From IMG/VR virus record IMGVR_UViG_3300046000_005070, positions 1 to 59,608 of that record: a stretch of DNA of 59,608 nt; one strand, written 5' to 3'. This stretch comes from a virus. The notes beneath the pieces are model-generated. The model made no database searches. It had not been told where the DNA came from and worked only from the letters and a program-made list of their open reading frames with translations. Shown one piece after another: positions 1 to 7,413 of the stretch; the first letter of the stretch is position 1; each line of letters starts with the position of its first letter. Position numbers and translations under genes: made by a program.

Positions 1-144
1 TGCAATCAAACTTGCAAATACTTCGAGGGCATCTGAAAACTCTCGATTCTCTTGCCAGATGCGCTCTTTGTTTCCATTTGCCCAAGGTCCTTGGACCATT
101 CCTGCCTCTTTGGCAAGTTTTGTAATTAAATTTTTGTTCATCAT
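1..144 (-). CDS. Small phage protein, C-terminus cut off by window edge
   Basis: Leftward reading frame that starts at an ATG ATG pair (144-139) and runs off the left edge without a stop. The N-terminus reads MMNKNLITKLAKEAG and continues with a short region ending in EVFASLI. This layout resembles the small T4-like phage proteins that begin (N/K)xxIxxLAxxAG and end in an F(A/V)xLI segment; their function is unknown. A GGAT ribosome binding site lies just upstream. The start overlaps the stop of the preceding small gene (GAATGATG), so the two are probably translationally coupled. The family assignment is by eye only. Confidence 0.6.
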   Translation of the reverse strand, partial: MMNKNLITKLAKEAGMVQGPWANGNKERIWQENREFSDALEVFASLIA

Positions 145-287
145 TCACGAATCCTATAAATATCTGAGGTTTTGCGTCCATCTAGTTTAGTAATTACTTC
201 ATGACTATGATCTTTATGATCATTTGGCCAATCATATTTAGAATCTGGTGTCTTAAACTCAATCCTAAAAGAATATTTAGTCTTAAT
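141..287 (-). CDS. 48-aa small protein with apparent ATT start
   Basis: An open frame of 48 codons between the zinc-finger gene and the leftmost gene, ending TGA at 143-141. It encodes a charged protein (KTKYSFRIEF..., ending IYRIRE). No ATG, GTG or TTG is available. The only plausible start is ATT at 287-285, seven bases after a GGGAAGG ribosome binding site and overlapping the TAA of the upstream gene (TAATT where TAATG would be normal). Function unknown. It may be a real gene with a rare start, a gene whose start has mutated, or an assembly error at one base. Confidence 0.5.
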   Translation of the reverse strand: MKTKYSFRIEFKTPDSKYDWPNDHKDHSHEVITKLDGRKTSDIYRIRE

Positions 288-448
288 TAAACGACCTTCC
301 CATTACATTGGCCGCAAAATTCATTCCAATAAGTATAATCATCTCGATGATAATCAGTTATTTCACTTTTTTCAGATATACCTTTGCCCTGACAATGTGA
401 GCAAACTATTATATCTACAACTGATTCCCATTTAGGTTCTATTTTCAT
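287..448 (-). CDS. Small CxxC zinc-ribbon-like protein
   Basis: 53-aa protein beginning MKIEPKW. It has two cysteine pairs: CSHCQGKG near residues 16-23 and CGQCNGK near the C-terminus. This is the DnaJ-type CxxCxGxG spacing, so it probably binds one zinc ion. The start at 448 is preferred over the in-frame ATG at 472 because GGAGA lies six bases upstream of it and the longer form would overlap the preceding gene more. It overlaps the upstream gene's stop by 17 bases, suggesting coupled translation. Similar small zinc-finger proteins are common in T4-like early regions; their function is unknown. Confidence 0.75.
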   Translation of the reverse strand: MKIEPKWESVVDIIVCSHCQGKGISEKSEITDYHRDDYTYWNEFCGQCNGKVV

Positions 449-629
449 CTCGTGTCTCCGATTTTGCTGCAATATATGGATATAGAGTCTTACCTTGACG
501 ATTCAGGAAAAATTCGGCTGCAGCCAAGGCAGAACCTCCACGTGAGGATGAAAACATAGTGTGGTTCGATGACCATTCACGAGTTTCAGTCATAAGTTCT
601 TTAGCTTCTTCGTGCGATACAAGTTTCAT
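432..629 (-). CDS. Small hypothetical phage protein
   Basis: 65-aa protein starting MKLVSHEEAKELMTE, with a serine- and alanine-rich centre (FSSSRGGSALAAAEFFL) and a charged tail. A clear GGAGAA ribosome binding site sits about six bases before the ATG. It lies in a run of overlapping leftward small genes and is translated just before the zinc-finger gene, which it overlaps. I do not recognise a domain. Position and size suggest an early accessory gene acting on the host. Confidence 0.7.
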   Translation of the reverse strand: MKLVSHEEAKELMTETREWSSNHTMFSSSRGGSALAAAEFFLNRQGKTLYPYIAAKSETRDENRT

Positions 630-631
630 TT

Positions 632-982
632 TTATTCTCCGTAGTGTTTCAGAAAGTTATTCATGTATACCCGAATATTTTCAGCACCGACTGGGTTCTT
701 GGAATGAACCTTGAACTCAAAATCATCTGGTAACTGAAGACCATCCATAATCATATCACAAAGTTTTCGTGCAATCTCATAACCAGTCTTTTCGCCGTCA
801 CCAAGGTCATGGTCAAAGCTGATCATTTGTGGAAAACCAAATGTGACTACAAGTTCAAGAACATCAAGCCAGTTTCGAGCAATAGTCCAGTCACCGTCAC
901 GATAAAGTGCTTGATCTTCCCAAGGTCCCCATTTTACATCCATGGGAACTCGTTCATCATCAATGAAAAGATTATAGGTCAT
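632..982 (-). CDS. Cyclic-phosphate processing receiver-like domain protein
   Basis: 116-aa single-domain protein. The N-terminal strand and acidic loop (YNLFIDDERVP), the central FPQMISFDHDLGDG and the late VHSKNPVGAENI motif are hallmarks of the small response-regulator-like family called cyclic-phosphate processing receiver domains. These are frequent in phages and are proposed to act in RNA or nucleotide phosphate chemistry. The acidic pair DD and the FDHDLG loop would form the metal site. The start is the second Met (982), because GGAG lies nine bases upstream and the longer form at 997 has no ribosome binding site. It follows the 45-aa gene with a TAATG overlap. Confidence 0.75.
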   Translation of the reverse strand: MTYNLFIDDERVPMDVKWGPWEDQALYRDGDWTIARNWLDVLELVVTFGFPQMISFDHDLGDGEKTGYEIARKLCDMIMDGLQLPDDFEFKVHSKNPVGAENIRVYMNNFLKHYGE

Positions 983-1119
983 TACAAAATTCTCCATTGA
1001 TGATATTCAAACGACTGTTGCCACATATACTTTTCTGCTTCTGCATAATCAGAAAAGGCTCTGACACCTGTCCAATCGCCATCTGCATACCGAGGTTTGC
1101 ACTCCACAAGATACATCAT
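982..1119 (-). CDS. 45-aa small protein, first gene of leftward operon
   Basis: Short frame starting at an ATG ATG pair and ending at TAA that overlaps the next gene's ATG (TAATG). The protein (MMYLVECKPRYADGDWTGVR..., ending QWRIL) is rich in aromatic residues and has no recognised domain. An AAAGGAA ribosome binding site precedes it, and a sigma70-like promoter lies 31-59 bases upstream, making it the first gene of the leftward small-gene operon. The overlap, ribosome binding site and promoter make it a convincing gene despite its size. Confidence 0.7.
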   Translation of the reverse strand: MMYLVECKPRYADGDWTGVRAFSDYAEAEKYMWQQSFEYHQWRIL

Positions 1120-1140
1120 TAGATGATTCCTTTTCTACCT

Positions 1141-1148
1141 TATAAATA
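1141..1148 (+). promoter_or_regulatory. Late promoter TATAAATA for gp19-like gene
   Basis: Exact match to the T4 late promoter consensus recognised by gp55-RNA polymerase, 41 bases before the ATG at 1189. The downstream gene encodes a virion protein, as expected for late control. Confidence 0.6.
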
Positions 1149-1149
1149 G

Positions 1150-1178
1150 ATAGTATACCGATTCTTCACATATGTCAA
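1150..1178 (-). promoter_or_regulatory. Sigma70-like promoter for leftward small-gene operon
   Basis: Read leftward, TTGACA (1178-1173), a 17-base spacer and TACTAT (1155-1150). Transcription would start near 1143 and cover all the leftward small genes. The predicted start point falls on the late box of the divergent gene to the right. Confidence 0.65.
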
Positions 1179-1188
1179 CGGAAATGAA

Positions 1189-1674
1189 ATGATAACTAAT
1201 TATTTTTCCCCACTAGAATTTATCGTGTCCGTCAAGAGATTACCGAACACCGAGTTCTTTACACAGAGAACACAGATACCTGGTGTATCTGCAGCACCAA
1301 TTGTTAATCCAACACCATTTAACAATATATTTGAAACTCCAGATAAATTGACTTATGATAATTTTAACTTTTCATTTATAATAGATGAGAAAATGAATAA
1401 TTATCTTGAGATTTATAACTGGATTAAAGGTGTTACATTTCCGCAAAATTTTGACCAATTTAAAACAATAAATGAAAGCAAAGAAGGTAGATTTTCTGAT
1501 ATTTCAGTATTGGTATTAAACAGCAGTAAAAATCCTTCTATTAATATTACATATAGAAATTGCTTTCCAATAAGTCTTTCAGAAATAAATCTTGATACTA
1601 CATCCTCGGACCTAGTCTATCCAGAGGCAACTGTAACATTTCAATACGATTATTATGAAATAGAACAGCTTTAA
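1189..1674 (+). CDS. gp19-family tail tube-like virion protein
   Basis: 161-aa protein with the layout of the T4 gp19 tail-tube family: an N-terminal strand (FSPLEFIVSVKRLPN), a short IPGVS segment, a central hairpin ending in a DEKMNNYLEIYNWIKG helix, and a final strand pair ending ATVTFQYDYYEIE. T4 gp19 has 163 residues, so the length fits. Other family members include gp54-like tube initiators, so the exact position in the tail is not settled. GGAAATGAA precedes the ATG. It is isolated at the left end of the recombination cluster but is served by its own late promoter. Confidence 0.65.
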   Translation: MITNYFSPLEFIVSVKRLPNTEFFTQRTQIPGVSAAPIVNPTPFNNIFETPDKLTYDNFNFSFIIDEKMNNYLEIYNWIKGVTFPQNFDQFKTINESKEGRFSDISVLVLNSSKNPSINITYRNCFPISLSEINLDTTSSDLVYPEATVTFQYDYYEIEQL

Positions 1675-1678
1675 GTAG

Positions 1679-1706
1679 TTGACTTTTATTAAAAAGATTA
1701 TATAAT
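1679..1706 (+). promoter_or_regulatory. Sigma70-like promoter for uvsY-uvsW
   Basis: TTGACT (1679-1684), 16-base spacer, TATAAT (1701-1706). It lies just after the stop of the gp19-like gene and about 33 bases before the uvsY start. Confidence 0.7.
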
Positions 1707-1738
1707 ATATAAAATAGATTTATAGTATGGAGACTTCA

Positions 1739-2176
1739 ATGACACTGGAAGAATTAAATGAAATGTGGGCTAAGGATGCAAAGATTGATGAAGTTGTATT
1801 AGGTCATGAAGCTCTTAAAATACCGCAGTTACATAACAAATATTACACATTATATAGTAAAGAATCTCTGAGATTCAAAAAATATAGAGCCGATTTAACT
1901 CAACTAGAACATGCCAAATATGAATGGTACACCGGAACAATGGCTGAAGAAGACATGAAAACCCGTGGCTGGCGACCAAATTCTCTCAAAATTTTAAGAG
2001 CTGATGTAAATAAATATATTGAGAGTGACCAAGATGTCATTAACTTGAGTCTCAAGATTGACTATCATTTGCAATTAGCAAATTATCTTGAGGACATTGT
2101 CAAACAAATCAACAATAGAAACTTTATGATTAGAGCAGCTATCGACTGGGCCCGCTTCCAGGCTGGGGGATATTAA
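1739..2176 (+). CDS. uvsY: UvsY recombination mediator
   Basis: 145-aa helical protein matching T4 UvsY (137 aa). UvsY loads the UvsX recombinase on single-stranded DNA covered by gp32. The N-terminal TLEELNEMWAKDAKID corresponds to the T4 LEDLQEELKKDVFID region, followed by the conserved YYTLYS...KYEWYTG segment, and the C-terminus ends in a helix like T4's MRAFEAGK (DWARFQAGGY). The start is the second Met because GGAG lies six bases before it; the upstream ATG at 1727 has no ribosome binding site. It is followed seven bases later by uvsW, as in other T4-like phages. Confidence 0.92.
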   Translation: MTLEELNEMWAKDAKIDEVVLGHEALKIPQLHNKYYTLYSKESLRFKKYRADLTQLEHAKYEWYTGTMAEEDMKTRGWRPNSLKILRADVNKYIESDQDVINLSLKIDYHLQLANYLEDIVKQINNRNFMIRAAIDWARFQAGGY

Positions 2177-2182
2177 TATATT

Positions 2183-3688
2183 ATGGCAGACGTAGTAACT
2201 ATTGAGTACTTTAACGATGTACATATGAAGGTCATAGGTGATCCTGGTATTCGTCAAGAACTATCCCAGTATTTCTCATTTAGACCACCTGGTTATCAAT
2301 TTACGCCAGCATATAAAAACCGAGTTTGGGATGGATTTTTTCGCTTGTATAATCCAATGCGGCCACTTCTATATGCTGGTCTTGTTGACTACATCAAGAA
2401 ATTCTGTGAGGATCGTGAATATGAAATAGTTATTCCAGATTCAATGGAACCTGAAACTGATATTCCAGATAACTATGTTGAAGAACTTGCCGAAGAGATT
2501 GGTGCAAAATTAAAGCCGCGTGATTATCAAATTCAATATGTTCTCAATGCTCTTCGGAATAGAAGATCACTTTCATTGTCTCCAACATCATCTGGTAAAT
2601 CATTTATCATTTATCTAATTCAGCAGCACTATTGGAGAGCATTTAATCATCGCACATTGATTATTGTTCCGACAATTTCTCTTGTTCACCAAATGGCCGG
2701 CGACTTTATTGATTATGGTTGTGACCCAAAGCAGATTTACAAAATTCAGGGTGGTGTTGATAAGACAACTTCAGCTCCGATAGTAGTTTCAACATGGCAA
2801 TCACTCATTCGTCAACCAAAAGAATGGTTCGACCAATTCCGTGTTGTGCTTGGAGACGAAGCACACTTGTTCCAAGCAAAATCATTGACAACAATTATGG
2901 AAAAACTAACAGATGCACCTTATCGCCATGGGTTTACAGGTACAATTTCGTCAGAGTCAAAAGTTCATAGACTGATACTTGAAGGTGTGTTTGGTCCAAT
3001 CAAACGCTTTGTTACCACGAAACAGCTTATGGATGAAGGTACTGTTGCGGACTTCAAGGTGAAAGCACTTGTTCTCCAACACGATAAAGAGTCTAAAGAT
3101 ACATTTGTAAGAACTCTCAAAGACATGAAGAAGAAAAATCCTACCAAAAAGAACATGGTATATGCTTTTGAAAAAGAATATCTTTTTGCAAATGAGAAAC
3201 GAAACAATTACATACAGAAGTTGGTTCATTCCCTCGACAATCAGAATAACCTGATACTTTTTGATTGGGTTGAGAAACATGGTAAAATCTTAGAACCTTT
3301 GCTACGCAAAGAAGGACGAATCCTACATTTTATCTATGGTAATACACCTGGTGAAGAACGTGAACGAATTCGTCATTTGATTGAGAATGATCCATTGAAG
3401 AGACATGACATACTAGCTTCGTACGGAGTTTTCTCTACAGGTGTTTCTATAAAAAGAATAGACAATGCTGTCTTTGCATCTGCATACAAAGCAGAGATTA
3501 AAGTTCTTCAGTCAATTGGTAGAACACTACGCAAAGGTAATGGCTCAGATAAAGCAATCCTCTATGATATTACAGACGACTTGACAGTAGGTTCATTTAC
3601 GAATTATACTCTCCAACACTTCCGCCGCCGAATTGAAATCTATGCCGCGGAACAATTCCCATTCAAGATATATAATATAGATTTATAG
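2183..3688 (+). CDS. uvsW: UvsW RNA-DNA / DNA helicase
   Basis: 501-aa superfamily 2 helicase, close to T4 UvsW in length. UvsW branch-migrates recombination intermediates and unwinds R-loops, which turns off origin-type initiation. Motif I is SPTSSGKSF (about residues 132-140), motif II is GDEAHLF (about 222-228), motif III is FTGTISS, and motif VI is QSIGRTLRKG near the C-terminus. The N-terminal domain before residue 100 (FFRLYNPMRPLLYAG) is characteristic of UvsW rather than other SF2 helicases. It is co-transcribed with uvsY. Confidence 0.95.
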   Translation: MADVVTIEYFNDVHMKVIGDPGIRQELSQYFSFRPPGYQFTPAYKNRVWDGFFRLYNPMRPLLYAGLVDYIKKFCEDREYEIVIPDSMEPETDIPDNYVEELAEEIGAKLKPRDYQIQYVLNALRNRRSLSLSPTSSGKSFIIYLIQQHYWRAFNHRTLIIVPTISLVHQMAGDFIDYGCDPKQIYKIQGGVDKTTSAPIVVSTWQSLIRQPKEWFDQFRVVLGDEAHLFQAKSLTTIMEKLTDAPYRHGFTGTISSESKVHRLILEGVFGPIKRFVTTKQLMDEGTVADFKVKALVLQHDKESKDTFVRTLKDMKKKNPTKKNMVYAFEKEYLFANEKRNNYIQKLVHSLDNQNNLILFDWVEKHGKILEPLLRKEGRILHFIYGNTPGEERERIRHLIENDPLKRHDILASYGVFSTGVSIKRIDNAVFASAYKAEIKVLQSIGRTLRKGNGSDKAILYDITDDLTVGSFTNYTLQHFRRRIEIYAAEQFPFKIYNIDL

Positions 3689-3780
3689 ATTTAGGTTTCA
3701 CCTTTATCTTTATGGATGATAATCCAATTATACCATGTGTCGTGAATTTGTCAACACAAAAGATGGTTCTTTAATTTTAG

Positions 3781-3808
3781 TTGACAAATGAATAACTTGA
3801 TATATTAT
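3781..3808 (+). promoter_or_regulatory. Sigma70-like promoter for gene 55 cluster
   Basis: TTGACA (3781-3786), 16-base spacer, TATTAT (3803-3808). Transcription should start near 3815, which supports the downstream start of gene 55 at 3836. The 92 bases between uvsW and this box hold only a weak imperfect hairpin. Confidence 0.65.
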
Positions 3809-3835
3809 AAAATAAAAAACCAGAAGGAATGTATT

Positions 3836-4378
3836 ATGATACAGAAAAGAGTTAAAAAGAATTATATTAATAACAAGGATCTTTACCAAGCACTCATTCA
3901 GTATCAAAAAGATTGTCGTGATGCTGAAGATTCGGGTGATGAGAAACCTATGGTTCCTAGATATATCGGCGAATCAATTTTTCAGATTGCAACAAGGTTA
4001 TCCACAAAACCAAACTTCTCAGGATATTCTTTTAAAGAAGATATGATTATGGACGGTATTGAAAATTGTTTGCAATATATGCATAACTTCAATCCCGAAA
4101 AGACTGAAAATCCTTTTGCATATTTCACTCAAATTATTTGGTATGCATTTCTAAGACGAATTGCTAAAGAGAAGAAACAGATGTACATCAGATATAAATC
4201 ATCGCAGTCGATGATTTCAATGGGTGAAACATATGAAGGCGGATCGGAACTTGCACTACATTTAAATACAAGCGCCGATTATATCAATAACTTTATTGAA
4301 GATTATGAAATTAAATTAAATAAAGGTAAAAAACAAAAAGAAATAGACGAGGCAAAAGATGTTACCGACAATAATTGA
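3836..4378 (+). CDS. 55: gp55 late-transcription sigma factor
   Basis: 180-aa protein, close to T4 gp55 (185 aa). gp55 replaces sigma70 on host RNA polymerase and recognises TATAAATA late promoters. The region-2-like core is visible: DMIMDGIENCLQYMHNF followed by NPFAYFTQIIWYAFLRRI, the helix that contacts polymerase and the -10 element. The start at 3836 is chosen over the in-frame ATG at 3788 because AAGGA lies seven bases upstream and the promoter would start transcription after 3808. Late boxes in the window match its known specificity. It overlaps the next small gene by 20 bases. Confidence 0.92.
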   Translation: MIQKRVKKNYINNKDLYQALIQYQKDCRDAEDSGDEKPMVPRYIGESIFQIATRLSTKPNFSGYSFKEDMIMDGIENCLQYMHNFNPEKTENPFAYFTQIIWYAFLRRIAKEKKQMYIRYKSSQSMISMGETYEGGSELALHLNTSADYINNFIEDYEIKLNKGKKQKEIDEAKDVTDNN

Positions 4379-4517
4379 AGATTATATAAAGAATTTAACC
4401 AATAAGAATACACATATAGAAAGACGACAATTTTATTATGCCACACTTCTTAAAATTAGAGACGAAGTCGGAAGTGCAATTGCAAAGTATGAAAAGGAAA
4501 AGAGTGGACATAAATGA
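4359..4517 (+). CDS. 52-aa small protein between 55 and 47
   Basis: A short frame beginning MLPTIIEDYIKNL inside the end of gene 55, with GAGG just upstream. It ends at a TGA that overlaps the gene 47 start (ATGA). The protein is mostly helical and charged, ending in EKSGHK, and has no known domain. Overlaps on both sides indicate translational coupling in a 55-small-47-46 operon. Small genes in this position occur in other T4-like phages; the function is unknown. Confidence 0.75.
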   Translation: MLPTIIEDYIKNLTNKNTHIERRQFYYATLLKIRDEVGSAIAKYEKEKSGHK

Positions 4518-5575
4518 AGATAGCTATATTATGCGATTCACACTTTGGAATAAGATCTGATAGTAAGATATTTCTAGAACACCAAGCTAAGTTCTTTGGT
4601 AATTTGTTTTTTCCGTATTTAAAAGAATATGGTATTGATACTGTATTACATCTTGGTGATATTTTTGACCGAAGAAAGTACATTAACTTTTATACTCTCA
4701 AGAAATCAAGAGAGTTCTTTTTTGATGAATTAAAGCGCCGCAATATTGAAATGCACACAATTCTTGGAAATCATGATACATTCTTTACAACAACAAATGA
4801 AGTTAATTCAAATGTACTTCTACTAAAAGAATATGATAACATTCATATATATGAAGATACTGTGGTTCATCTAGATTTTGGTTCAACAAAATTTGCAATG
4901 TGTCCTTGGTTGACCAAAGAGAATACAGAGACTAATATGAAAATCCTGAAGGAATCAAAGGCACACATTCTTTGCGGTCATCTCGATTTAAAAGGTTTTG
5001 AATTGATGAAAGGAATTGTCAGTGACCACGGATTTGACCATAAAGAGTTTTCGAATTTTGAAGCTGTTTATTCTGGTCACTATCATCACCAGTCTGAATA
5101 CGGCAACGTCAAGTATCTTGGTGCTCAATATGAAATGAACTGGTCTGACTATGGTTGTAAAAAAGGGTTCCATGTCATTGATACTGAAACAAGAGAGTTG
5201 ACATTTGTCGAAAATGATGATAGAATATATCATAAGTTAGACTATGATGATGTTGATCTAGCGATTGATGATATTGCAGCTCTTGATACATCAATACTAA
5301 AAAACTGTTATGTCAAAGTTATCGTAAAGAATAGAACAAATCCATATCTATATGATTTATTCCTAAATAGATTAAATGAATGTGGTGCTGCTGATATTAA
5401 AACAGTAGAAGATGGATTGAATTTATCTGGAATCGGTGTTGCCGAAATGTTAGAAGAAGCAAAAGACACGAAGGATATATTACATTCATATATTGACTCA
5501 GTTGAAACAAATATCAATAAAGTTAAGATTAAAACCGTTGTTGATCAATTATACTTAGAAGCAATGAATATTTGA
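4514..5575 (+). CDS. 47: gp47 recombination endonuclease subunit (SbcD/Mre11-like)
   Basis: 353-aa calcineurin-like phosphoesterase, close to T4 gp47 (339 aa). With gp46 it forms the Mre11/Rad50-type complex that resects DNA ends for recombination-dependent replication and degrades host DNA. Metal-binding motifs appear in order: CDSHFG (residues 7-12), HLGDIFDRR (about 46-54), LGNHDTF (about 81-87) and SGHYHHQ. It follows the small gene with an ATGA overlap. Gene 46 begins 63 bases later after a palindrome. Confidence 0.95.
   Translation: MKIAILCDSHFGIRSDSKIFLEHQAKFFGNLFFPYLKEYGIDTVLHLGDIFDRRKYINFYTLKKSREFFFDELKRRNIEMHTILGNHDTFFTTTNEVNSNVLLLKEYDNIHIYEDTVVHLDFGSTKFAMCPWLTKENTETNMKILKESKAHILCGHLDLKGFELMKGIVSDHGFDHKEFSNFEAVYSGHYHHQSEYGNVKYLGAQYEMNWSDYGCKKGFHVIDTETRELTFVENDDRIYHKLDYDDVDLAIDDIAALDTSILKNCYVKVIVKNRTNPYLYDLFLNRLNECGAADIKTVEDGLNLSGIGVAEMLEEAKDTKDILHSYIDSVETNINKVKIKTVVDQLYLEAMNI
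5198..5226 (+). promoter_or_regulatory. Possible internal promoter inside gene 47
   Basis: TTGACA (5198-5203), a 17-base spacer ending in TGA, and TAGAAT (5221-5226), a good extended -10 arrangement. It lies inside the gp47 frame, 413 bases before gene 46, and could give extra gp46 transcription. It may be a chance match in AT-rich coding DNA. Confidence 0.35.
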
Positions 5576-5600
5576 AATTAAAATCAACTATTCATTCTTT

Positions 5601-5617
5601 TTGCATTAATAATGCAA
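5601..5617. promoter_or_regulatory. Perfect 8-bp palindrome between genes 47 and 46
   Basis: TTGCATTA, one base, then TAATGCAA. It is too short in GC pairs and lacks a T-run, so it is not a terminator. It could be a protein-binding operator or a weak mRNA hairpin ahead of the gene 46 ribosome binding site (GAGG at 5629-5632). Confidence 0.4.
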
Positions 5618-5638
5618 ATATAGCGCAGTGAGGACTTA

Positions 5639-7351
5639 ATGCACATACAATTCAATAAAGTTAGATATAAAAATATTATGTCTGTCGGAAATCAATTCAT
5701 AGAAATTGATTTGGTTAGATCTAAAACAACTCTCATTAGTGGTGCAAATGGAACCTCAAAGTCAACTTTCATCGAAGCTGTTGTTTTTGCCCTCTATGGA
5801 AGGCCATTTAGAAAAATTAACAAGCCACAATTAGTCAATAGTATTAATCAAAAAGAGTTACTTGTTGAACTTGAATTTTCCATTGCAGCAGATAAGTATC
5901 TAATCAGACGCGGAATGAAACCAAATATATTTGAAATTTGGAAAAATAATGATCTTGTAAATAAAGATGCAGCAACAAGAGACTATCAAGAATATTTGGA
6001 ACAGAATATTATCAAGATGAGTTTCAAGTCATTCTCTCAAATTGTTATCCTTGGAAGCGCAACATATGTTCCTTTCATGGAACTTCCAGCCGGTCAGAGA
6101 AGAGAAATCATCGAGGATCTTTTGGATATCCAGGTATTCAGCACAATGAATATTCTATTGAAAGAGAAAATTGCCGATAATAAGACAAATATCATGGACA
6201 ATAATTATTCTATTGATCTTTTGAAAACCAAAATTGAATCTGCAAAAGAACATAATGAGGAAATTCAACGGATCAAAGAAACAGAAGTTGAAAAGATCAA
6301 AGGTAAAATTGAAGAAAATCTGAATACAATAGAGGTTGAAAAACAAGTAATTGAAACACTGGAAACTGAAATTACTGAACTATCATTATTGATTACAGAT
6401 AAAGCAAAACAGAAGAAAACTTTAGAACAAGCTAAAAATCTTCTATATGAACTAACATCAAAGTATAAAACACACATTGATGAAATTTCATTTTATTCAA
6501 ATCACGATAATTGCCCAACTTGTAAACAAGGTATTGAACATCTATTCAAAGAACATATTGTATCGGAGAAATCAGATAAAAATACAGAGTTACTTGGTGG
6601 GATTGACAAACTAAAGACTCGTATAGAAACTGTTGAAACTCGTTTGTCTGAAATTTCCGATGTTGAAGATAAAATTCAAAAACAACACAATACAGCAAAT
6701 GGGCATCGGGTTCAAGTAAAGATTATGATCAATCAGTTAAAATCATTCAAGAAAGAACTTGAAGGTGCTGAACGAGAAGTAGAAGAAATTGACCAAACAA
6801 AGATACTTGAGTTTATGAATGACCTGAAAAAGAAACAAGAAGAACAGACGGAACTATACGAGAACCGTGAAACTCTCGGTATTGTTGGAACAATGTTAAA
6901 AGATGGTGGAATCAAGACGAGTATCATAAAAACATATATTCCTATCATGAATAAATTGATTAATCAGTTTCTATCAGAGTTCGAACTTTTTGTTGATTTT
7001 AACCTGGATGAAAACTTTAATGAAACTATCAAGTCACGGTTTCGCGATGCATTCTCCTTTGCTTCATTCTCCGAAGGTGAAAAAATGCGCATTTCACTCA
7101 GCATCATGTTTACATGGAGAGCTATTGCCAAACTAAGAAACTCAGTGTCAACAAATCTACTTATCATGGATGAAACACTTGATGGCCCATCTGATGCTGA
7201 TGGTGTTGAATCATTGATTGATATTCTCCACAAGATGAACGGAAATGACAACATCTTTATCATCTCACACAGAGGTCAACAATTCTCCGAAAAGTTCGAT
7301 GATCACATTCGGTTTGAAAAGGTGAAAAACTTCACGCAAATTGCAGCTTGA
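5639..7351 (+). CDS. 46: gp46 recombination endonuclease subunit (SbcC/Rad50-like)
   Basis: 570-aa ABC-type ATPase, close to T4 gp46 (560 aa), and partner of gp47. The N-terminal ATP-binding lobe begins with an FNKVRYKNIMSVGN strand matching T4. The long central part is coiled coil, with a zinc-hook CPTC at about residues 292-295. The C-terminal lobe has the ABC signature FSEGEK (about 476-481), Walker B LLIMDET and the switch IISHR. Oddity: the Walker A reads SGANGTSKST, with serine (residue 40) where the conserved glycine before the lysine is expected. GAGG lies five bases before the ATG. Confidence 0.95.
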   Translation: MHIQFNKVRYKNIMSVGNQFIEIDLVRSKTTLISGANGTSKSTFIEAVVFALYGRPFRKINKPQLVNSINQKELLVELEFSIAADKYLIRRGMKPNIFEIWKNNDLVNKDAATRDYQEYLEQNIIKMSFKSFSQIVILGSATYVPFMELPAGQRREIIEDLLDIQVFSTMNILLKEKIADNKTNIMDNNYSIDLLKTKIESAKEHNEEIQRIKETEVEKIKGKIEENLNTIEVEKQVIETLETEITELSLLITDKAKQKKTLEQAKNLLYELTSKYKTHIDEISFYSNHDNCPTCKQGIEHLFKEHIVSEKSDKNTELLGGIDKLKTRIETVETRLSEISDVEDKIQKQHNTANGHRVQVKIMINQLKSFKKELEGAEREVEEIDQTKILEFMNDLKKKQEEQTELYENRETLGIVGTMLKDGGIKTSIIKTYIPIMNKLINQFLSEFELFVDFNLDENFNETIKSRFRDAFSFASFSEGEKMRISLSIMFTWRAIAKLRNSVSTNLLIMDETLDGPSDADGVESLIDILHKMNGNDNIFIISHRGQQFSEKFDDHIRFEKVKNFTQIAA

Positions 7352-7353
7352 TG

Positions 7354-7382
7354 TTGACAAATTTATCACCTTGTGATAAGAT
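7354..7382 (+). promoter_or_regulatory. Sigma70-like promoter for gene 43
   Basis: TTGACA (7354-7359), 17-base spacer ending TTGTGA, and TAAGAT (7377-7382); TGA forms an extended -10. It sits directly after the gene 46 stop and 31 bases before the polymerase start codon. Confidence 0.7.
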
Positions 7383-7413
7383 AAACCAAATACATTATAA
7401 TTAAGAGGTACTT

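Noticed and set aside
155-162. TATAAATA on the plus strand
   Set aside because: It lies inside a leftward gene and would only read against the leftward operon; no rightward gene follows within 1 kb.
3689-3780. Imperfect hairpin after uvsW (AGATTTAGGT/ACCTTTATCT)
   Set aside because: It has two internal mismatches and few GC pairs, too weak to call a terminator.
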